A stretch of 64,000 nt of DNA from a virus. The stretch covers positions 1 through 64,000 of the IMG/VR virus record IMGVR_UViG_3300025889_000075; one strand, written 5' to 3'. The position numbers were made by a program, and so were the translations under genes. The notes beneath the pieces were generated by a model, which was given only the letters and a program-made list of their open reading frames with translations, did no database searches and was not told the DNA's origin. Of this stretch, positions 7,644 to 16,695 are shown in pieces (position 1 is the first letter of the stretch; each line of letters starts with the position of its first letter).

Positions 7644-8480
7644 ATGAGAGCGTTGCGCGTCGATCCCATCGACAATAGAACGTGGGAACTTTCCGATCAC
7701 TTAGAATGGAAAGGGACAATAGGTCATGGTGATTCTATGATGGGGTTGAACGTTGCTCACATGATGGCGAGTCTTCTTAAGACTACCGTGCAAATGGATG
7801 TGCATTGGTATCACGACAAAGATTATTTGTTTCACCCTGAAGATCCCGAAACCATAGTTGAAAGGTTTGATTACATTCATTCAATGTATCATAACAGTAA
7901 TACTGTAAAGGTTAATCACATCTATAATTCAACAGAAGAAGATGTTCGTAATATTAGATTTCGTGGATTTATTGAAGATAACAAAAAGAGAGGACAGGTA
8001 ATTAATGGTCTGAATTCTTGGATTTTTCGTCGTGATCTTTTTACGCCGCCAGAAAGAAACAAAATTGTGATTTGGAAACCTTTTGATAACGCCACTCCTG
8101 CGCCAAAATGGAAATTAAGTTTTAGTGAAAAAGATTGGAGTAAAATTGTAAAACACTATCTAATAAGAAAACATAGATATAACGTGGTTGAATTATCTTA
8201 CAGAACACCAATTCGCGAAGTATTTTACCACATAAGAACATGTAATTATGTAATTTGTTATGATGGAATGTGGCATTATATAACGAGGAATTTTATTAAA
8301 CCTTCTTTTGTTATTGGTGATCAAGGGGTAATTGAAGCACATAATCCACAGGCAATTACTATGAAAAAACCAATTGGATATGAAAAATTATTTAAGGATT
8401 ATGACAAGTTTATTATCGAGATTGAAGGTAAATGCGACATGTATCGTCAAAAAATGTTTAGGTATTTGAATGAAAATTGA
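7644..8480 (+). CDS. GT9-like (heptosyltransferase-type) candidate, first gene of the glycan island
   Basis: 278 residues. GHGDSMMGLNVAHMM near residue 28 resembles the N-terminal GxGDxLLxxP loop of GT-B enzymes of the ADP-heptose transferase family, and SYRTPIREVFYHIRTCNYV then CYDGMWHYITRNF near 190-220 resembles the C-terminal nucleotide-sugar region (DSGxxH in the family). The match is by pattern only and the domain is shorter than full heptosyltransferases (about 320-350). It overlaps the next gene by 11 nt. Confidence 0.5.
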   Translation: MRALRVDPIDNRTWELSDHLEWKGTIGHGDSMMGLNVAHMMASLLKTTVQMDVHWYHDKDYLFHPEDPETIVERFDYIHSMYHNSNTVKVNHIYNSTEEDVRNIRFRGFIEDNKKRGQVINGLNSWIFRRDLFTPPERNKIVIWKPFDNATPAPKWKLSFSEKDWSKIVKHYLIRKHRYNVVELSYRTPIREVFYHIRTCNYVICYDGMWHYITRNFIKPSFVIGDQGVIEAHNPQAITMKKPIGYEKLFKDYDKFIIEIEGKCDMYRQKMFRYLNEN

Positions 8481-9447
8481 TCGCGCGGTAATTGAAGTAA
8501 ACGGTGGTTGTAATTATTCTTGTTCTATGTGCCCACAAGATGTGAGAACTGGTGGACGCCACAAAGACTTCCTCAAAAAAATGTCCCTCAAAGAATTCGA
8601 GGATAACGTTGCCGATTGCGCGCAACATGGTCTTCGAGTTGTCAATCTAGATGGTTCTGGTGAAGCAACGCTGAACAGAAACCTACCTAAGTATATCGAG
8701 ATCGTCAAGAAATATAATGCTAAAGCATTCATCTTTTCCAACGGGTATCGTATGGAAGGGAAATTTATGAGAGACTGTGTTGACGCTGGATTAGATTTCT
8801 ATCGATTCTCTTGGATTGGTTATGATGTTGAAGCATATGATAAATGGATGTACAATAGAATAGGTGGTACATTCGGTTCAACATGGGACAAAGTGAAAGC
8901 AATGCGTGAGTACGTCAAGGAAACGGGTAGTGATTGTGTTGTTGCGACTTATCATCTAATTACTAATAATCAGAACCAAGACTTCGAATTGCAACACTAT
9001 AAGAAAATTGTAGAAGAACTTGATATAAAAACTGAAATTTGGAGAATGCATAACTGGTCAGGTGTCACTGATATTAGTGAAACTGGAGTGCGCAAAGGAG
9101 AGATAAAAACCTGTGGTCGTCCTTTTAGTCCTGACGTTGTTATTCGTGCTGGTGGTCTTAATGGTAAAAGAGGCGCTGTTCATCCGTGCTGTCAAGTCCT
9201 CGGAAGAGACGAAGAAGCAGTCCTCGGACACACTTCTGAAAACACTATTGAAGAAATTTGGGAAGGCGCTGAGTATTCTGCGCTCCGTGACGCTCATCGA
9301 AGCGGTAACTATCCTGACTATTGTAAGTCTTGTGACTTCTTGGTGGACGATCCTGAAATTCTAGTTTGGACTAATCATGAGAGAGATGTTTATAAAATGC
9401 ATGGTACAGATTTCGACTTGAAGGATTATCAAGATGTCTCTGCCTGA
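8470..9447 (+). CDS. Radical SAM enzyme with SPASM-type C-terminus
   Basis: 325 residues. The 4Fe-4S binding CxxxCxxC motif is Cys14, Cys18, Cys21 (NGGCNYSCSMCPQ), followed by the glycine-rich SAM-binding segment LDGSGEATLN near 60. The C-terminus carries further cysteines: TCGRP near 213, HPCCQ near 240 and YCKSCDF near 285, as in SPASM auxiliary cluster domains. Such enzymes start radical chemistry on peptides or sugars. Its neighbours are all glycan genes, so sugar epimerisation, deoxygenation or modification of a glycopeptide are possible substrates (inference). Confidence 0.88.
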   Translation: MKIDRAVIEVNGGCNYSCSMCPQDVRTGGRHKDFLKKMSLKEFEDNVADCAQHGLRVVNLDGSGEATLNRNLPKYIEIVKKYNAKAFIFSNGYRMEGKFMRDCVDAGLDFYRFSWIGYDVEAYDKWMYNRIGGTFGSTWDKVKAMREYVKETGSDCVVATYHLITNNQNQDFELQHYKKIVEELDIKTEIWRMHNWSGVTDISETGVRKGEIKTCGRPFSPDVVIRAGGLNGKRGAVHPCCQVLGRDEEAVLGHTSENTIEEIWEGAEYSALRDAHRSGNYPDYCKSCDFLVDDPEILVWTNHERDVYKMHGTDFDLKDYQDVSA

Positions 9448-10009
9448 TGTTTGGATGATAGTTGTTCCAAATAACAAAATCTCAAATTATTACTATCAAA
9501 GAACTAAAAAATCTTGGGAAAAACATAACTTTAAAGTAAGAAAGTTTCCAGCGGTTACGCCTGAAACTTTACATTTACAGCAAAATCAATTAGTATTTGA
9601 TACGAAAAGAGCAGGAAGAAGTAAAAGACCCTTTACTGAAACAGAAAAAGCAGTTTGGTATTCACATTATAATGCCTGGAGATTTGCTAAAGATTTAAAA
9701 GATCCAATCATAATAGCAGAACACGACGCTTGGCTTGAAAAACCTATTGCAAAAGAAATCTTTGATGAAAGAATTGTAAGTCTTTCTCATAATAGAAATA
9801 ATGGAAGAACATATTATGCTGCTGGTGTTTGTTACTATTTAAATCAAGAAATTTGTGGACAATTAATATCAGGAATTCGTGGTGTCAAAATAATTGAAAA
9901 TTCAGATAATTGGATACACAAACATGTTGATAGGTTTGGTAAATGGGAAAGAAAACACGCGTTCCAGTATAGTAATCCAAAGGTTGGGAAAACTATAAAA
10001 CATGGTTAA
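9434..10009 (+). CDS. GT25-like glycosyltransferase (1 of 4)
   Basis: 191 residues. It shares with three later genes (16015, 17832, 18530) the pair of signatures S-H-x-x-x-W (SHYNAW) and E-H-D-A (IIIAEHDAWL) typical of the GT25 LPS glycosyltransferase family, except that GT25 normally has E-D-D at the metal-binding site. A later segment (YYAAGVCYYL) matches the acceptor-region strand of the family. It overlaps its neighbours by 14 and 8 nt. Donor and acceptor sugars cannot be predicted. Confidence 0.65.
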   Translation: MSLPDVWMIVVPNNKISNYYYQRTKKSWEKHNFKVRKFPAVTPETLHLQQNQLVFDTKRAGRSKRPFTETEKAVWYSHYNAWRFAKDLKDPIIIAEHDAWLEKPIAKEIFDERIVSLSHNRNNGRTYYAAGVCYYLNQEICGQLISGIRGVKIIENSDNWIHKHVDRFGKWERKHAFQYSNPKVGKTIKHG

Positions 10010-10862
10010 AAAGGCAGCACTTTTAGTGAACGGTCAATATGACGTTCTTCTTCGGAGAGATGGATTAAAAGAATCACTCCAAGCAATTAAAGAACATTTC
10101 TATGATTATGACATATTTTATCAGTGTTGGGACACACATTTAAATCGACATATTTTTAAAGATATCGATGAAGAAATCTTTTGGATTCCGATGCCAGAAG
10201 AAAAAGAAAAAAATCCATATGACCTTGTTTTAGAGAACGGTATTATTATTCCTGGATATCACGCGGAGCGAGCGAGGTTTGCGTCAAAACAAAAACAAAA
10301 AAAATTAAAAACCAGATGTTTCCAACAGTATAGTTTTTGTCTACTGTACAAACATGTAACAGAAAAATACAATTATGATTATATTTTCCGCACACGTTGG
10401 GACGTAGTATTTTCGAAATATTTTAGTGCAGATTATCTTCTTCATTTAGCAAAAACAAACGTTGTTGGTTGTGGGGTTTCGACATCAACCAAAATTTTTA
10501 AAGCGTATTATGGTTCTAACGTTAGAAAAGAAATGACACCTCAGGAAATGCAGAGAAAAAAAAGAACGGTTATTAGAGATTTAATTAACAGCGAAATTGG
10601 TATTATTTCTGAAACAAAAAATAAAACATTTGATGAAAACCATCATACAAACTATTTATCTGATTTTATGATGGCAATACATAAAGATGATTTCGACGTT
10701 GATAACTCTATTAAATTATTTCATGAAGATATAATGTATCCTTCTGAGTGGGGGTGGTGGCAATTGTTTTGTCAGAAAAGAAAACATATTAATGTTAATG
10801 GATTGACATCTATACGAAGAAACGTTGAACAACTTGGATATAAAAAACACTGGAAATATTAA
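10002..10862 (+). CDS. Putative glycosyltransferase with RxRxD motif
   Basis: 286 residues. The core YDYIFRTRWDVVF (Arg130, Arg132, Asp134) matches the YDMIVRxRYD core of the genes at 14713 and 16692; in such GT-A-like proteins this Asp is a candidate metal or nucleotide ligand. The N-terminus has AALLVNGQYD instead of the SGIPRG of the other two, so it is a more distant member. No experimental function known to me for this family. Confidence 0.5.
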   Translation: MVKKAALLVNGQYDVLLRRDGLKESLQAIKEHFYDYDIFYQCWDTHLNRHIFKDIDEEIFWIPMPEEKEKNPYDLVLENGIIIPGYHAERARFASKQKQKKLKTRCFQQYSFCLLYKHVTEKYNYDYIFRTRWDVVFSKYFSADYLLHLAKTNVVGCGVSTSTKIFKAYYGSNVRKEMTPQEMQRKKRTVIRDLINSEIGIISETKNKTFDENHHTNYLSDFMMAIHKDDFDVDNSIKLFHEDIMYPSEWGWWQLFCQKRKHINVNGLTSIRRNVEQLGYKKHWKY

Positions 10863-11647
10863 TGAAGAGATTAATCTATCAAGTTTGTCTCGGTGGGCAA
10901 GCCAAATCTAAACTCTATGAAAAATGCATTGAATCTGTCTCGGCATATTGTGAAAAATATCACATCGAACATAGAGTTCAACGTGAACCGATCTTAAGAA
11001 TTAAACCTGATATTTTTATGACGAATCGAAGCAATGAGTCGTATGAAAAACACGGCGGATTTCTTCCTATCTACGAAAAAGAAAATGCGTTCGATCTTCT
11101 TGATGGATACGAACAGGTAGCGATCATTGACGCCGACGTTTATATTCGCGCAGAAGCAGGCAACGTTTTTGAAGAATTCGGATTTGACACCCCATTCGGC
11201 GCAGTTGTTGAAAGACAAATGCCAATCAATCAAGAATACAAACATAAGATTACCAACTATAGTCGAATGCAATATGCAGCATTACAAGACGTTGATTGGA
11301 AATGGAATAATCTCGGCGCAGAGTTCTGCAATATGGGCGTCATGTTTATTAACAGCGAGCAGTTCAAACCTTATCTTAACGGGCAAACAGCAAAACAATT
11401 TCTTGAGCGATATGAATTTAAAAGATTTATTGACGGTGAAGGTGCATGGAAATGGTCAACTGATCAAACACTTTTGAACTGGTGGGTAAAGAAAACGAAC
11501 ATGCCTGTTAAACATATGAACTGGCGCTGGAATGGATTATTCACTGCTAACACACAAATAGATAAATGTGACTTTGTTCATTTTTTCTTGAAAGATAAAT
11601 TACCAAATGGAGGAGAGGACATCAATTCCTTATTACAAATGATATGA
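10862..11647 (+). CDS. GT8-like nucleotide-sugar transferase with DAD motif
   Basis: 261 residues. AIIDADVYI places the DxD metal-binding motif at Asp90-Asp92, after a beta/alpha nucleotide-binding region. Later segments EFCNMGVMFIN and STDQTLLNWW match the acceptor and the DQ motif of GT8-type enzymes, and VHFFLKDK near the end carries the His of the C-terminal metal site. Start and previous stop share one base (TAATG). Probably transfers a hexose from a nucleotide sugar. Confidence 0.7.
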   Translation: MKRLIYQVCLGGQAKSKLYEKCIESVSAYCEKYHIEHRVQREPILRIKPDIFMTNRSNESYEKHGGFLPIYEKENAFDLLDGYEQVAIIDADVYIRAEAGNVFEEFGFDTPFGAVVERQMPINQEYKHKITNYSRMQYAALQDVDWKWNNLGAEFCNMGVMFINSEQFKPYLNGQTAKQFLERYEFKRFIDGEGAWKWSTDQTLLNWWVKKTNMPVKHMNWRWNGLFTANTQIDKCDFVHFFLKDKLPNGGEDINSLLQMI

Positions 11648-12081
11648 TCTTAATAGCACATCGAGGAAATACTTCTGGACCAAATAAAGAACAAGAGAAT
11701 AAACCAGAATATATAGACAAAGCACTAGAAAAATATGATTGTGAAATCGATGTTTGGAAAGTAGGTGATTATTATTTTCTTGGTCATGACAAACCAGAGC
11801 ACAAAGTAGACTACAATTGGTTTCGAGAAAGACAAGAAAAACTTTGGATTCATTGTAAAGATATATCTTCATTCACTGACCTTCATACTGAATTTAATTG
11901 TTTTTATCATAACATTGATCATTACACATTAACGAGTCACAATTATATTTGGGCGTATCCTGGATTCCTGGTTTACGAAAAGGCAAAGGCGATTGCAGTT
12001 ATGCCAGAAAAAACATTACATGCTTGGAATTTAAAATTGTTTGCGGGTATCTGTTCAGATTTGGTTGAGGATTATGATTAA
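11644..12081 (+). CDS. GDPD-like (glycerophosphodiester phosphodiesterase family) protein
   Basis: 145 residues. LIAHRGN at the N-terminus, ENKPEYIDKAL, CEIDVW (Glu-x-Asp) and FLGHD are the family's metal- and substrate-binding blocks in order: His-Arg, Glu, Glu-Asp and His-Asp. It is much shorter than full enzymes (about 240), stopping after the first half of the barrel, as in uncharacterised versions found in sugar clusters. Activity is therefore uncertain. Confidence 0.6.
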   Translation: MILIAHRGNTSGPNKEQENKPEYIDKALEKYDCEIDVWKVGDYYFLGHDKPEHKVDYNWFRERQEKLWIHCKDISSFTDLHTEFNCFYHNIDHYTLTSHNYIWAYPGFLVYEKAKAIAVMPEKTLHAWNLKLFAGICSDLVEDYD

Positions 12082-13420
12082 ATTAGTATTGTTTGATCTT
12101 GATGGTGTTCTTGTTGACGCTAAAGAGATACATTATGTCGCTTTAAATGAAGCACTAGGCGAGTATGCAATCACACCCGAAGAACATAGAAACATATACG
12201 ACGGAAGAAAAACCAATGAAAAATTGGTGATGTTAACAGAAAGAAAAGGATTGCCTGTCGAATTACATAAATCTGTCTTTGATAAAAAACAACAAAGAAC
12301 TGTTGAACTTCTGCACGATTTACATTTAAATAAAAATGCGATAGAATTATTTAAGTCGCTTGAAGAACAAGGATATATGATCGGTGTTTGTTCAAATTCA
12401 ATTAGAAGAACTGTTCTTACTGCGCTTTCTAAATCCGGATTGATTGAGTATTGTTCAGTAATATTATCTAATGAGGACGTGAAAAATTCTAAACCTCATC
12501 CAGAAATATATTGGAAAGCGATGTCTATGATGAACTGTCTTCCGGAAGAAACTGTGATAATTGAAGATTCACCTCCTGGTCTATTGGCAGCTGCTCGTTC
12601 TAGGGCGAACTATATAAGAGTACAAAATACAAAAGAAGTGAATAGAGAAAACATTATGCCTAAATTACAAACCACAGAAATTTCTAATAAATGGAAAGAC
12701 GATAACCTAAATGTTTTGATTCCAATGGCAGGTGCTGGATCAAGATTTCAACAAGCAGGATATACCTTTCCTAAACCTTTAATCGATGTCAATGGTAAAC
12801 CAATGATTCAAGTTGTTGTTGAGAACATTGGTCTTGACGCAAACTTTATTTTTGTAGTGCAAAAAGAGCATCGCGAAAAATTCCACTTGGATAATATGCT
12901 TCCTCTTATCGCACCGAACTGTAAGATTGTCGACGTGGATGGTATTACTGAAGGTGCAGCATGCACTGCTCTATTAGCAAAAGAATTTATCGATAAAGAC
13001 GCTCCGTTATTTTTTGCCAACAGCGATCAGTGGGTTGATTGGGATCCAGTACAGTTTATGTATGAAATGCAAGAAACTGAAGCAGATGGTGGCATAGTCA
13101 CGTTTAAAGCGACGCATCCGAAATGGTCTTATGCAGCAATCGATGAAGAAACTGGATTAGTAAAAGAGGTTGCTGAGAAAAACCCGATCAGCGATTGTGC
13201 TACGGTTGGATTTTATTATTGGAAGCGTGGTTCAGATTTTGTCAAATATGCAGAACAAATGATAAAGAAAGATGTTCGGGTGAATAATGAATTCTATGTT
13301 TGTCCCGTATTTAATGAAGCAATACAGGATGGTAAAGAAGTCAGAGTCAGCACCGCTACATCAATGTGGGGACTGGGAACTCCAGAAGATCTAGAGTATT
13401 ATCTTAAGGAAAAGAAATGA
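12074..13420 (+). CDS. HAD phosphatase fused to sugar nucleotidyltransferase
   Basis: 448 residues from the ATG at 12074, which overlaps the previous stop; an upstream start at 12041 would add 11 unrelated residues. Residues 1-195 are a HAD phosphatase: FDLDGVLVD (Asp8, Asp10), CSNS near 106, KPHPEIY and IIEDSPPG near 162. Residues 213-448 are a nucleotidyltransferase: IPMAGAGSRF at 216-225, FPKPLIDVNGKPM, FANSDQW for the metal Asp, and WGLGTPED at the end. The two steps, dephosphorylation of a sugar bisphosphate and activation to an NDP-sugar, are consecutive in several pathways such as heptose activation, so this protein probably makes the donor for the island (inference). Confidence 0.8.
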   Translation: MIKLVLFDLDGVLVDAKEIHYVALNEALGEYAITPEEHRNIYDGRKTNEKLVMLTERKGLPVELHKSVFDKKQQRTVELLHDLHLNKNAIELFKSLEEQGYMIGVCSNSIRRTVLTALSKSGLIEYCSVILSNEDVKNSKPHPEIYWKAMSMMNCLPEETVIIEDSPPGLLAAARSRANYIRVQNTKEVNRENIMPKLQTTEISNKWKDDNLNVLIPMAGAGSRFQQAGYTFPKPLIDVNGKPMIQVVVENIGLDANFIFVVQKEHREKFHLDNMLPLIAPNCKIVDVDGITEGAACTALLAKEFIDKDAPLFFANSDQWVDWDPVQFMYEMQETEADGGIVTFKATHPKWSYAAIDEETGLVKEVAEKNPISDCATVGFYYWKRGSDFVKYAEQMIKKDVRVNNEFYVCPVFNEAIQDGKEVRVSTATSMWGLGTPEDLEYYLKEKK

Positions 13421-14103
13421 AATCCGGATATGAATCAGGCATAGGCGCGTGGTATGATAAATTATCATTTGAGGAAGCGTGTGGTAGCGGAAGTTATCCT
13501 AAAAACAATGCAGCATATTGCAAAACATTAATACAACATCTACAATCATTAAAAGTAAATAAAGTAGTTGATCTAGGTTGCGGTAATTTACAGTCGTATA
13601 AAGGCAATCTAGATTGGACAACTACTGGTATAGAATATGTCGGTTACGAAGCGAACCAAATTGCATTAAAAGAACTAGCAAAAAAATATCCCGAACTACG
13701 TTTTGAGCAAGCAATTTTATCTGAGATACCAGAACCCGCAGATGCTATCATTATTAAAGATGTTCTGATACATTGGTATGATGAAGCAATCACTACATTT
13801 TTTGATCATGTGTTCGAGAACTTTCGCTATGTGATGTATATGCATTCAACTACCAATCGCGGATACAAAAACCGGAATAAGAGAGAAATGTATAATAAAC
13901 TCGATCCCAGCGATCGGATTGGATGGAAACCAGATTCAGGAAAACTGCCGCCTGAAGGATATACTTTTTGGCCAAAACCATATGGATGTTACGGGTATAA
14001 ATGTGTGCCCGAAAAATTACTTCCATTAAGCAAGGTTATACATCAGGAAAATATTATGGGCGACAGTATGAAGACGTTTATAGTGTTTGATAGACAAAAA
14101 TGA
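13417..14103 (+). CDS. Class I SAM-dependent methyltransferase
   Basis: 228 residues. Motif I VVDLGCGNLQ near 48-57, an acidic residue in motif II (GYEANQIA) and motif IV IIIKDVLIHW near 110 define the Rossmann methyltransferase fold. It overlaps both neighbours by 4 nt. The substrate is unknown; small-molecule or sugar methylation fits the neighbours. It lacks DNA-methyltransferase motifs such as NPPY. Confidence 0.75.
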   Translation: MKSGYESGIGAWYDKLSFEEACGSGSYPKNNAAYCKTLIQHLQSLKVNKVVDLGCGNLQSYKGNLDWTTTGIEYVGYEANQIALKELAKKYPELRFEQAILSEIPEPADAIIIKDVLIHWYDEAITTFFDHVFENFRYVMYMHSTTNRGYKNRNKREMYNKLDPSDRIGWKPDSGKLPPEGYTFWPKPYGCYGYKCVPEKLLPLSKVIHQENIMGDSMKTFIVFDRQK

Positions 14104-14711
14104 TTTTTGTATTGGGCGGTCAGAAACGCGGTGATTCACAAACATGGAATTCTATTGCTGAATTGCAGCGTCTCTCTGGGGCGAAAATATATGTGTCTGG
14201 ATATGAACATTGGGGCAAATTACCCTTTGAATATACATGGTTTGACACACCAACAGAAATAGCGCATAATATATTTAGTGATGAAAACTCATGGTATAAA
14301 CATAAGGATAAGTATCCAAGATACTATCATCAATGGAGACACCTCTCATATTGTTACGATAACATTAAACCGGATTTTAATGAAATAATATATAAAATTC
14401 GTAATGATTATAATTACTCAGGATTTCCCTTGCAGGATATAGAACCTAACACTATACACGTACCCAGGAAAGAACATCATGCTGCAAGAGAATTTCCGAT
14501 TGACATAGTATGTAATGATCAAATATTGGGTATGGATAAACCAACAGCAGACAAGTATTTTAATCTGCCTAATTATATACCAGAAACACCAGATAAAATA
14601 CTAAAAACATTTAACAGAAACAAATTATGTGACACTGGCATAGAAGCAATTCTACGCGACTATATGTATTTCCACAACATTAATTTAAAGACATTCGTTT
14701 TTAGGTATTGA
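14100..14711 (+). CDS. Protein of the glycan island, degenerate RxRxD-type candidate
   Basis: 203 residues. EIIYKIRNDYNY (Lys99, Arg101, Asp103) stands in the place of the YDMIVRxRYD motif of its neighbours, with the first Arg replaced by Lys; the N-terminus IFVLGGQKRGD also resembles ICISGIPRGD of the next gene. This suggests a divergent family member, possibly inactive or with altered specificity. It is a weak inference from motif spacing. Confidence 0.4.
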   Translation: MIFVLGGQKRGDSQTWNSIAELQRLSGAKIYVSGYEHWGKLPFEYTWFDTPTEIAHNIFSDENSWYKHKDKYPRYYHQWRHLSYCYDNIKPDFNEIIYKIRNDYNYSGFPLQDIEPNTIHVPRKEHHAAREFPIDIVCNDQILGMDKPTADKYFNLPNYIPETPDKILKTFNRNKLCDTGIEAILRDYMYFHNINLKTFVFRY

Positions 14712-14712
14712 A

Positions 14713-15468
14713 ATGAAAACAGCAATTTGTATATCTGGTATCCCGCGAGGAGATACCAAAAAAAATGTTAACATAGCAAAATCGCATTTCGACGCTGATG
14801 TTTTTTATGCAACATATATTGATCAAGAAGACCAAGTTAAAAAATACACTGACACGTATTATCTTCACCCCGAACCTACGCTATCATATCATCCTCTTGC
14901 AGATATACCCGAAGACATTATGCCTCCCGTTGCTAAAACATGGGCATTACGTGAGAAAATCAAATCTGACTTCATGTTGTATGAACGCATGAGACATCAA
15001 TCAAAACAGATTTTTGCGCACGATATGCTACTAGGTGAAGTGCCCGATGATTATGATATGATTGTGCGCATGCGATATGACACCAGACTTTCAAAAGTTG
15101 TCAACTTGACACAATATCTTGATAGGAGTTACAACGAAAACCTAGCAATAGGATTTGGTACACGCACCTCACGGCATAAGAGTCTAGACAGTTTGGTAGA
15201 GGTTCCTAAACTGTGGGCAGATCGATGGAATCCAACACCAGGAATCAGCAACGACTGGGGAGGTTATATCATGGACCCGTTGATACTGCATCCTAGAAAA
15301 CTGTGGAGCAGAGAACGACTCAAAGAGTTACACTCGAAGCGAAGTCTTATGGCAGCAGAGAGAGGGTTTTATCAAATACTCTCGCAACCATACGGCGACA
15401 CGCACGAGTGCTACTATGGCGGAGCACAGATTGAGAAGTATTTGAGGCAGACAGACTATGCAAAATAA
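14713..15468 (+). CDS. Putative glycosyltransferase with SGIPRG and RxRxD motifs
   Basis: 251 residues. N-terminal ICISGIPRGD (residues 5-14) and YDMIVRMRYDTRLS (Arg119, Arg121, Asp123) are shared almost word for word with the gene at 16692, as are YHPL/YHPI near 60, HQSKQI/HHTKQI near 97 and the C-terminal GGAQIEKYLR. The two are clear paralogues. The fold and reaction are not known to me; glycosyltransferase is inferred from context and the acidic core motif. Confidence 0.55.
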   Translation: MKTAICISGIPRGDTKKNVNIAKSHFDADVFYATYIDQEDQVKKYTDTYYLHPEPTLSYHPLADIPEDIMPPVAKTWALREKIKSDFMLYERMRHQSKQIFAHDMLLGEVPDDYDMIVRMRYDTRLSKVVNLTQYLDRSYNENLAIGFGTRTSRHKSLDSLVEVPKLWADRWNPTPGISNDWGGYIMDPLILHPRKLWSRERLKELHSKRSLMAAERGFYQILSQPYGDTHECYYGGAQIEKYLRQTDYAK

Positions 15469-16018
15469 TTGGGACTTGTGGCAGTATGATTCTTATGAGG
15501 ACTATGTAAACGCACAGATCAACGCAAATCACAGGAAAGAGTCTGTAGTTTGGGTGGAGAAACAGGCAATTGAAAAGGTGTCTTCCGTTGTTTCGCATGA
15601 TGTAAAAAACATTCTGTGTCATGGCACGAGAAACGGCAAGGAGTTACAATATTTTCAGGAGATGTTCCCTGACGCACATGTTATTGGTTCTGAGATATCA
15701 GACACGGCAACCAAATACCCAAACACTGTGCAGTGGGACTTTCATGAGGTAAATGAGGACTGGACAAACAGTTTTGACATCGTATACAGCAACTCATTTG
15801 ATCACAGTTATGATCCTAAAGCATGTCTTACCACGTGGAAAGGTCAATTGTCAAGTGTTGGCACTATCGTGATAGAGTTACAGACACAAAAACCAAAACG
15901 ATCAGATCCACTGAGTATATCGCAGGAGGCATTCGAGCACCTTGTTGACTCTCTAGATATGCAGATCAAAACTATAGAGCAAGGAAGTCACAAAGTACCG
16001 CTATATTTTATATCATGA
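15458..16018 (+). CDS. Class I methyltransferase-like protein
   Basis: 186 residues. ILCHGTRNGKELQYF near 50 stands for motif I (GxRxG in place of GxGxG), IGSEISDTA is motif II with an acidic end, and FDIVYSNSFDHSYDP is motif IV and the following catalytic loop. This is the layout of SAM methyltransferases acting on small molecules. Overlaps neighbours by 11 and 4 nt, so it belongs to the coupled island. Confidence 0.6.
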   Translation: MQNNWDLWQYDSYEDYVNAQINANHRKESVVWVEKQAIEKVSSVVSHDVKNILCHGTRNGKELQYFQEMFPDAHVIGSEISDTATKYPNTVQWDFHEVNEDWTNSFDIVYSNSFDHSYDPKACLTTWKGQLSSVGTIVIELQTQKPKRSDPLSISQEAFEHLVDSLDMQIKTIEQGSHKVPLYFIS

Positions 16019-16695
16019 AAGCATTTATATACTATATAAGCAATCATACCCCATCTATCCTACAGGCAGAGGATGCTCTTAGATCATTTAATATCAATTC
16101 TGGTTGGGAACCGACGCTCACGAAAGGCATAACACCAAAAACACTAGAAGAATATCCTACCATAAAAGAACAGAGCAGATTGCTCAACTTTCAGAAAGAG
16201 AACGAGAACAGATTTAAGACCAAAGTTAGTTGTGCGATGAATCACTTGACTTTTTGGGAAAAGGTAGTAGAATTAAATGAACCGTGTGCGTTCATAGAGC
16301 ACGATGCAATCTGTATAGGGTCTTGGAAAAACTATGATTTTGATGAGTATTTAATATTAAATGCTGATCATGTTTTTAGACCACCAAACAAATTAGGTAT
16401 AAAGAAATATGAGTCGTTTGAGTTTCCTAAAACAGATTCTCCGAAAGATTTACCGAAGAACTACCCATTGCAGTACTATAGAGAAAACAACTGGAAAGGT
16501 AGCAACATGGCACCAGGAACGGGAGCATATGCCATCACTCCGAAGGGAGCATTGAAGATGTTGAAAGCGGCAAAATTTGATGGATTAGATCAATCTGATT
16601 TTATGATCAACTCGCACAACGTAAAACTGCAATATATGACACTATTTAAATTTAACAAACAAAACCTAAGTACATCATACGGAATTTCTGTATGA
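16015..16695 (+). CDS. GT25-like glycosyltransferase (2 of 4)
   Basis: 226 residues. Signatures: CAMNHLTFWEKV, with N-H in place of S-H, CAFIEHDAIC for the metal site, and PGTGAYAITPKGALKML for the acceptor region, the GT25 order. As in the other three copies of the window the metal motif reads EHD instead of EDD. Coupled to both neighbours by 4-nt overlaps. Confidence 0.68.
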   Translation: MKAFIYYISNHTPSILQAEDALRSFNINSGWEPTLTKGITPKTLEEYPTIKEQSRLLNFQKENENRFKTKVSCAMNHLTFWEKVVELNEPCAFIEHDAICIGSWKNYDFDEYLILNADHVFRPPNKLGIKKYESFEFPKTDSPKDLPKNYPLQYYRENNWKGSNMAPGTGAYAITPKGALKMLKAAKFDGLDQSDFMINSHNVKLQYMTLFKFNKQNLSTSYGISV

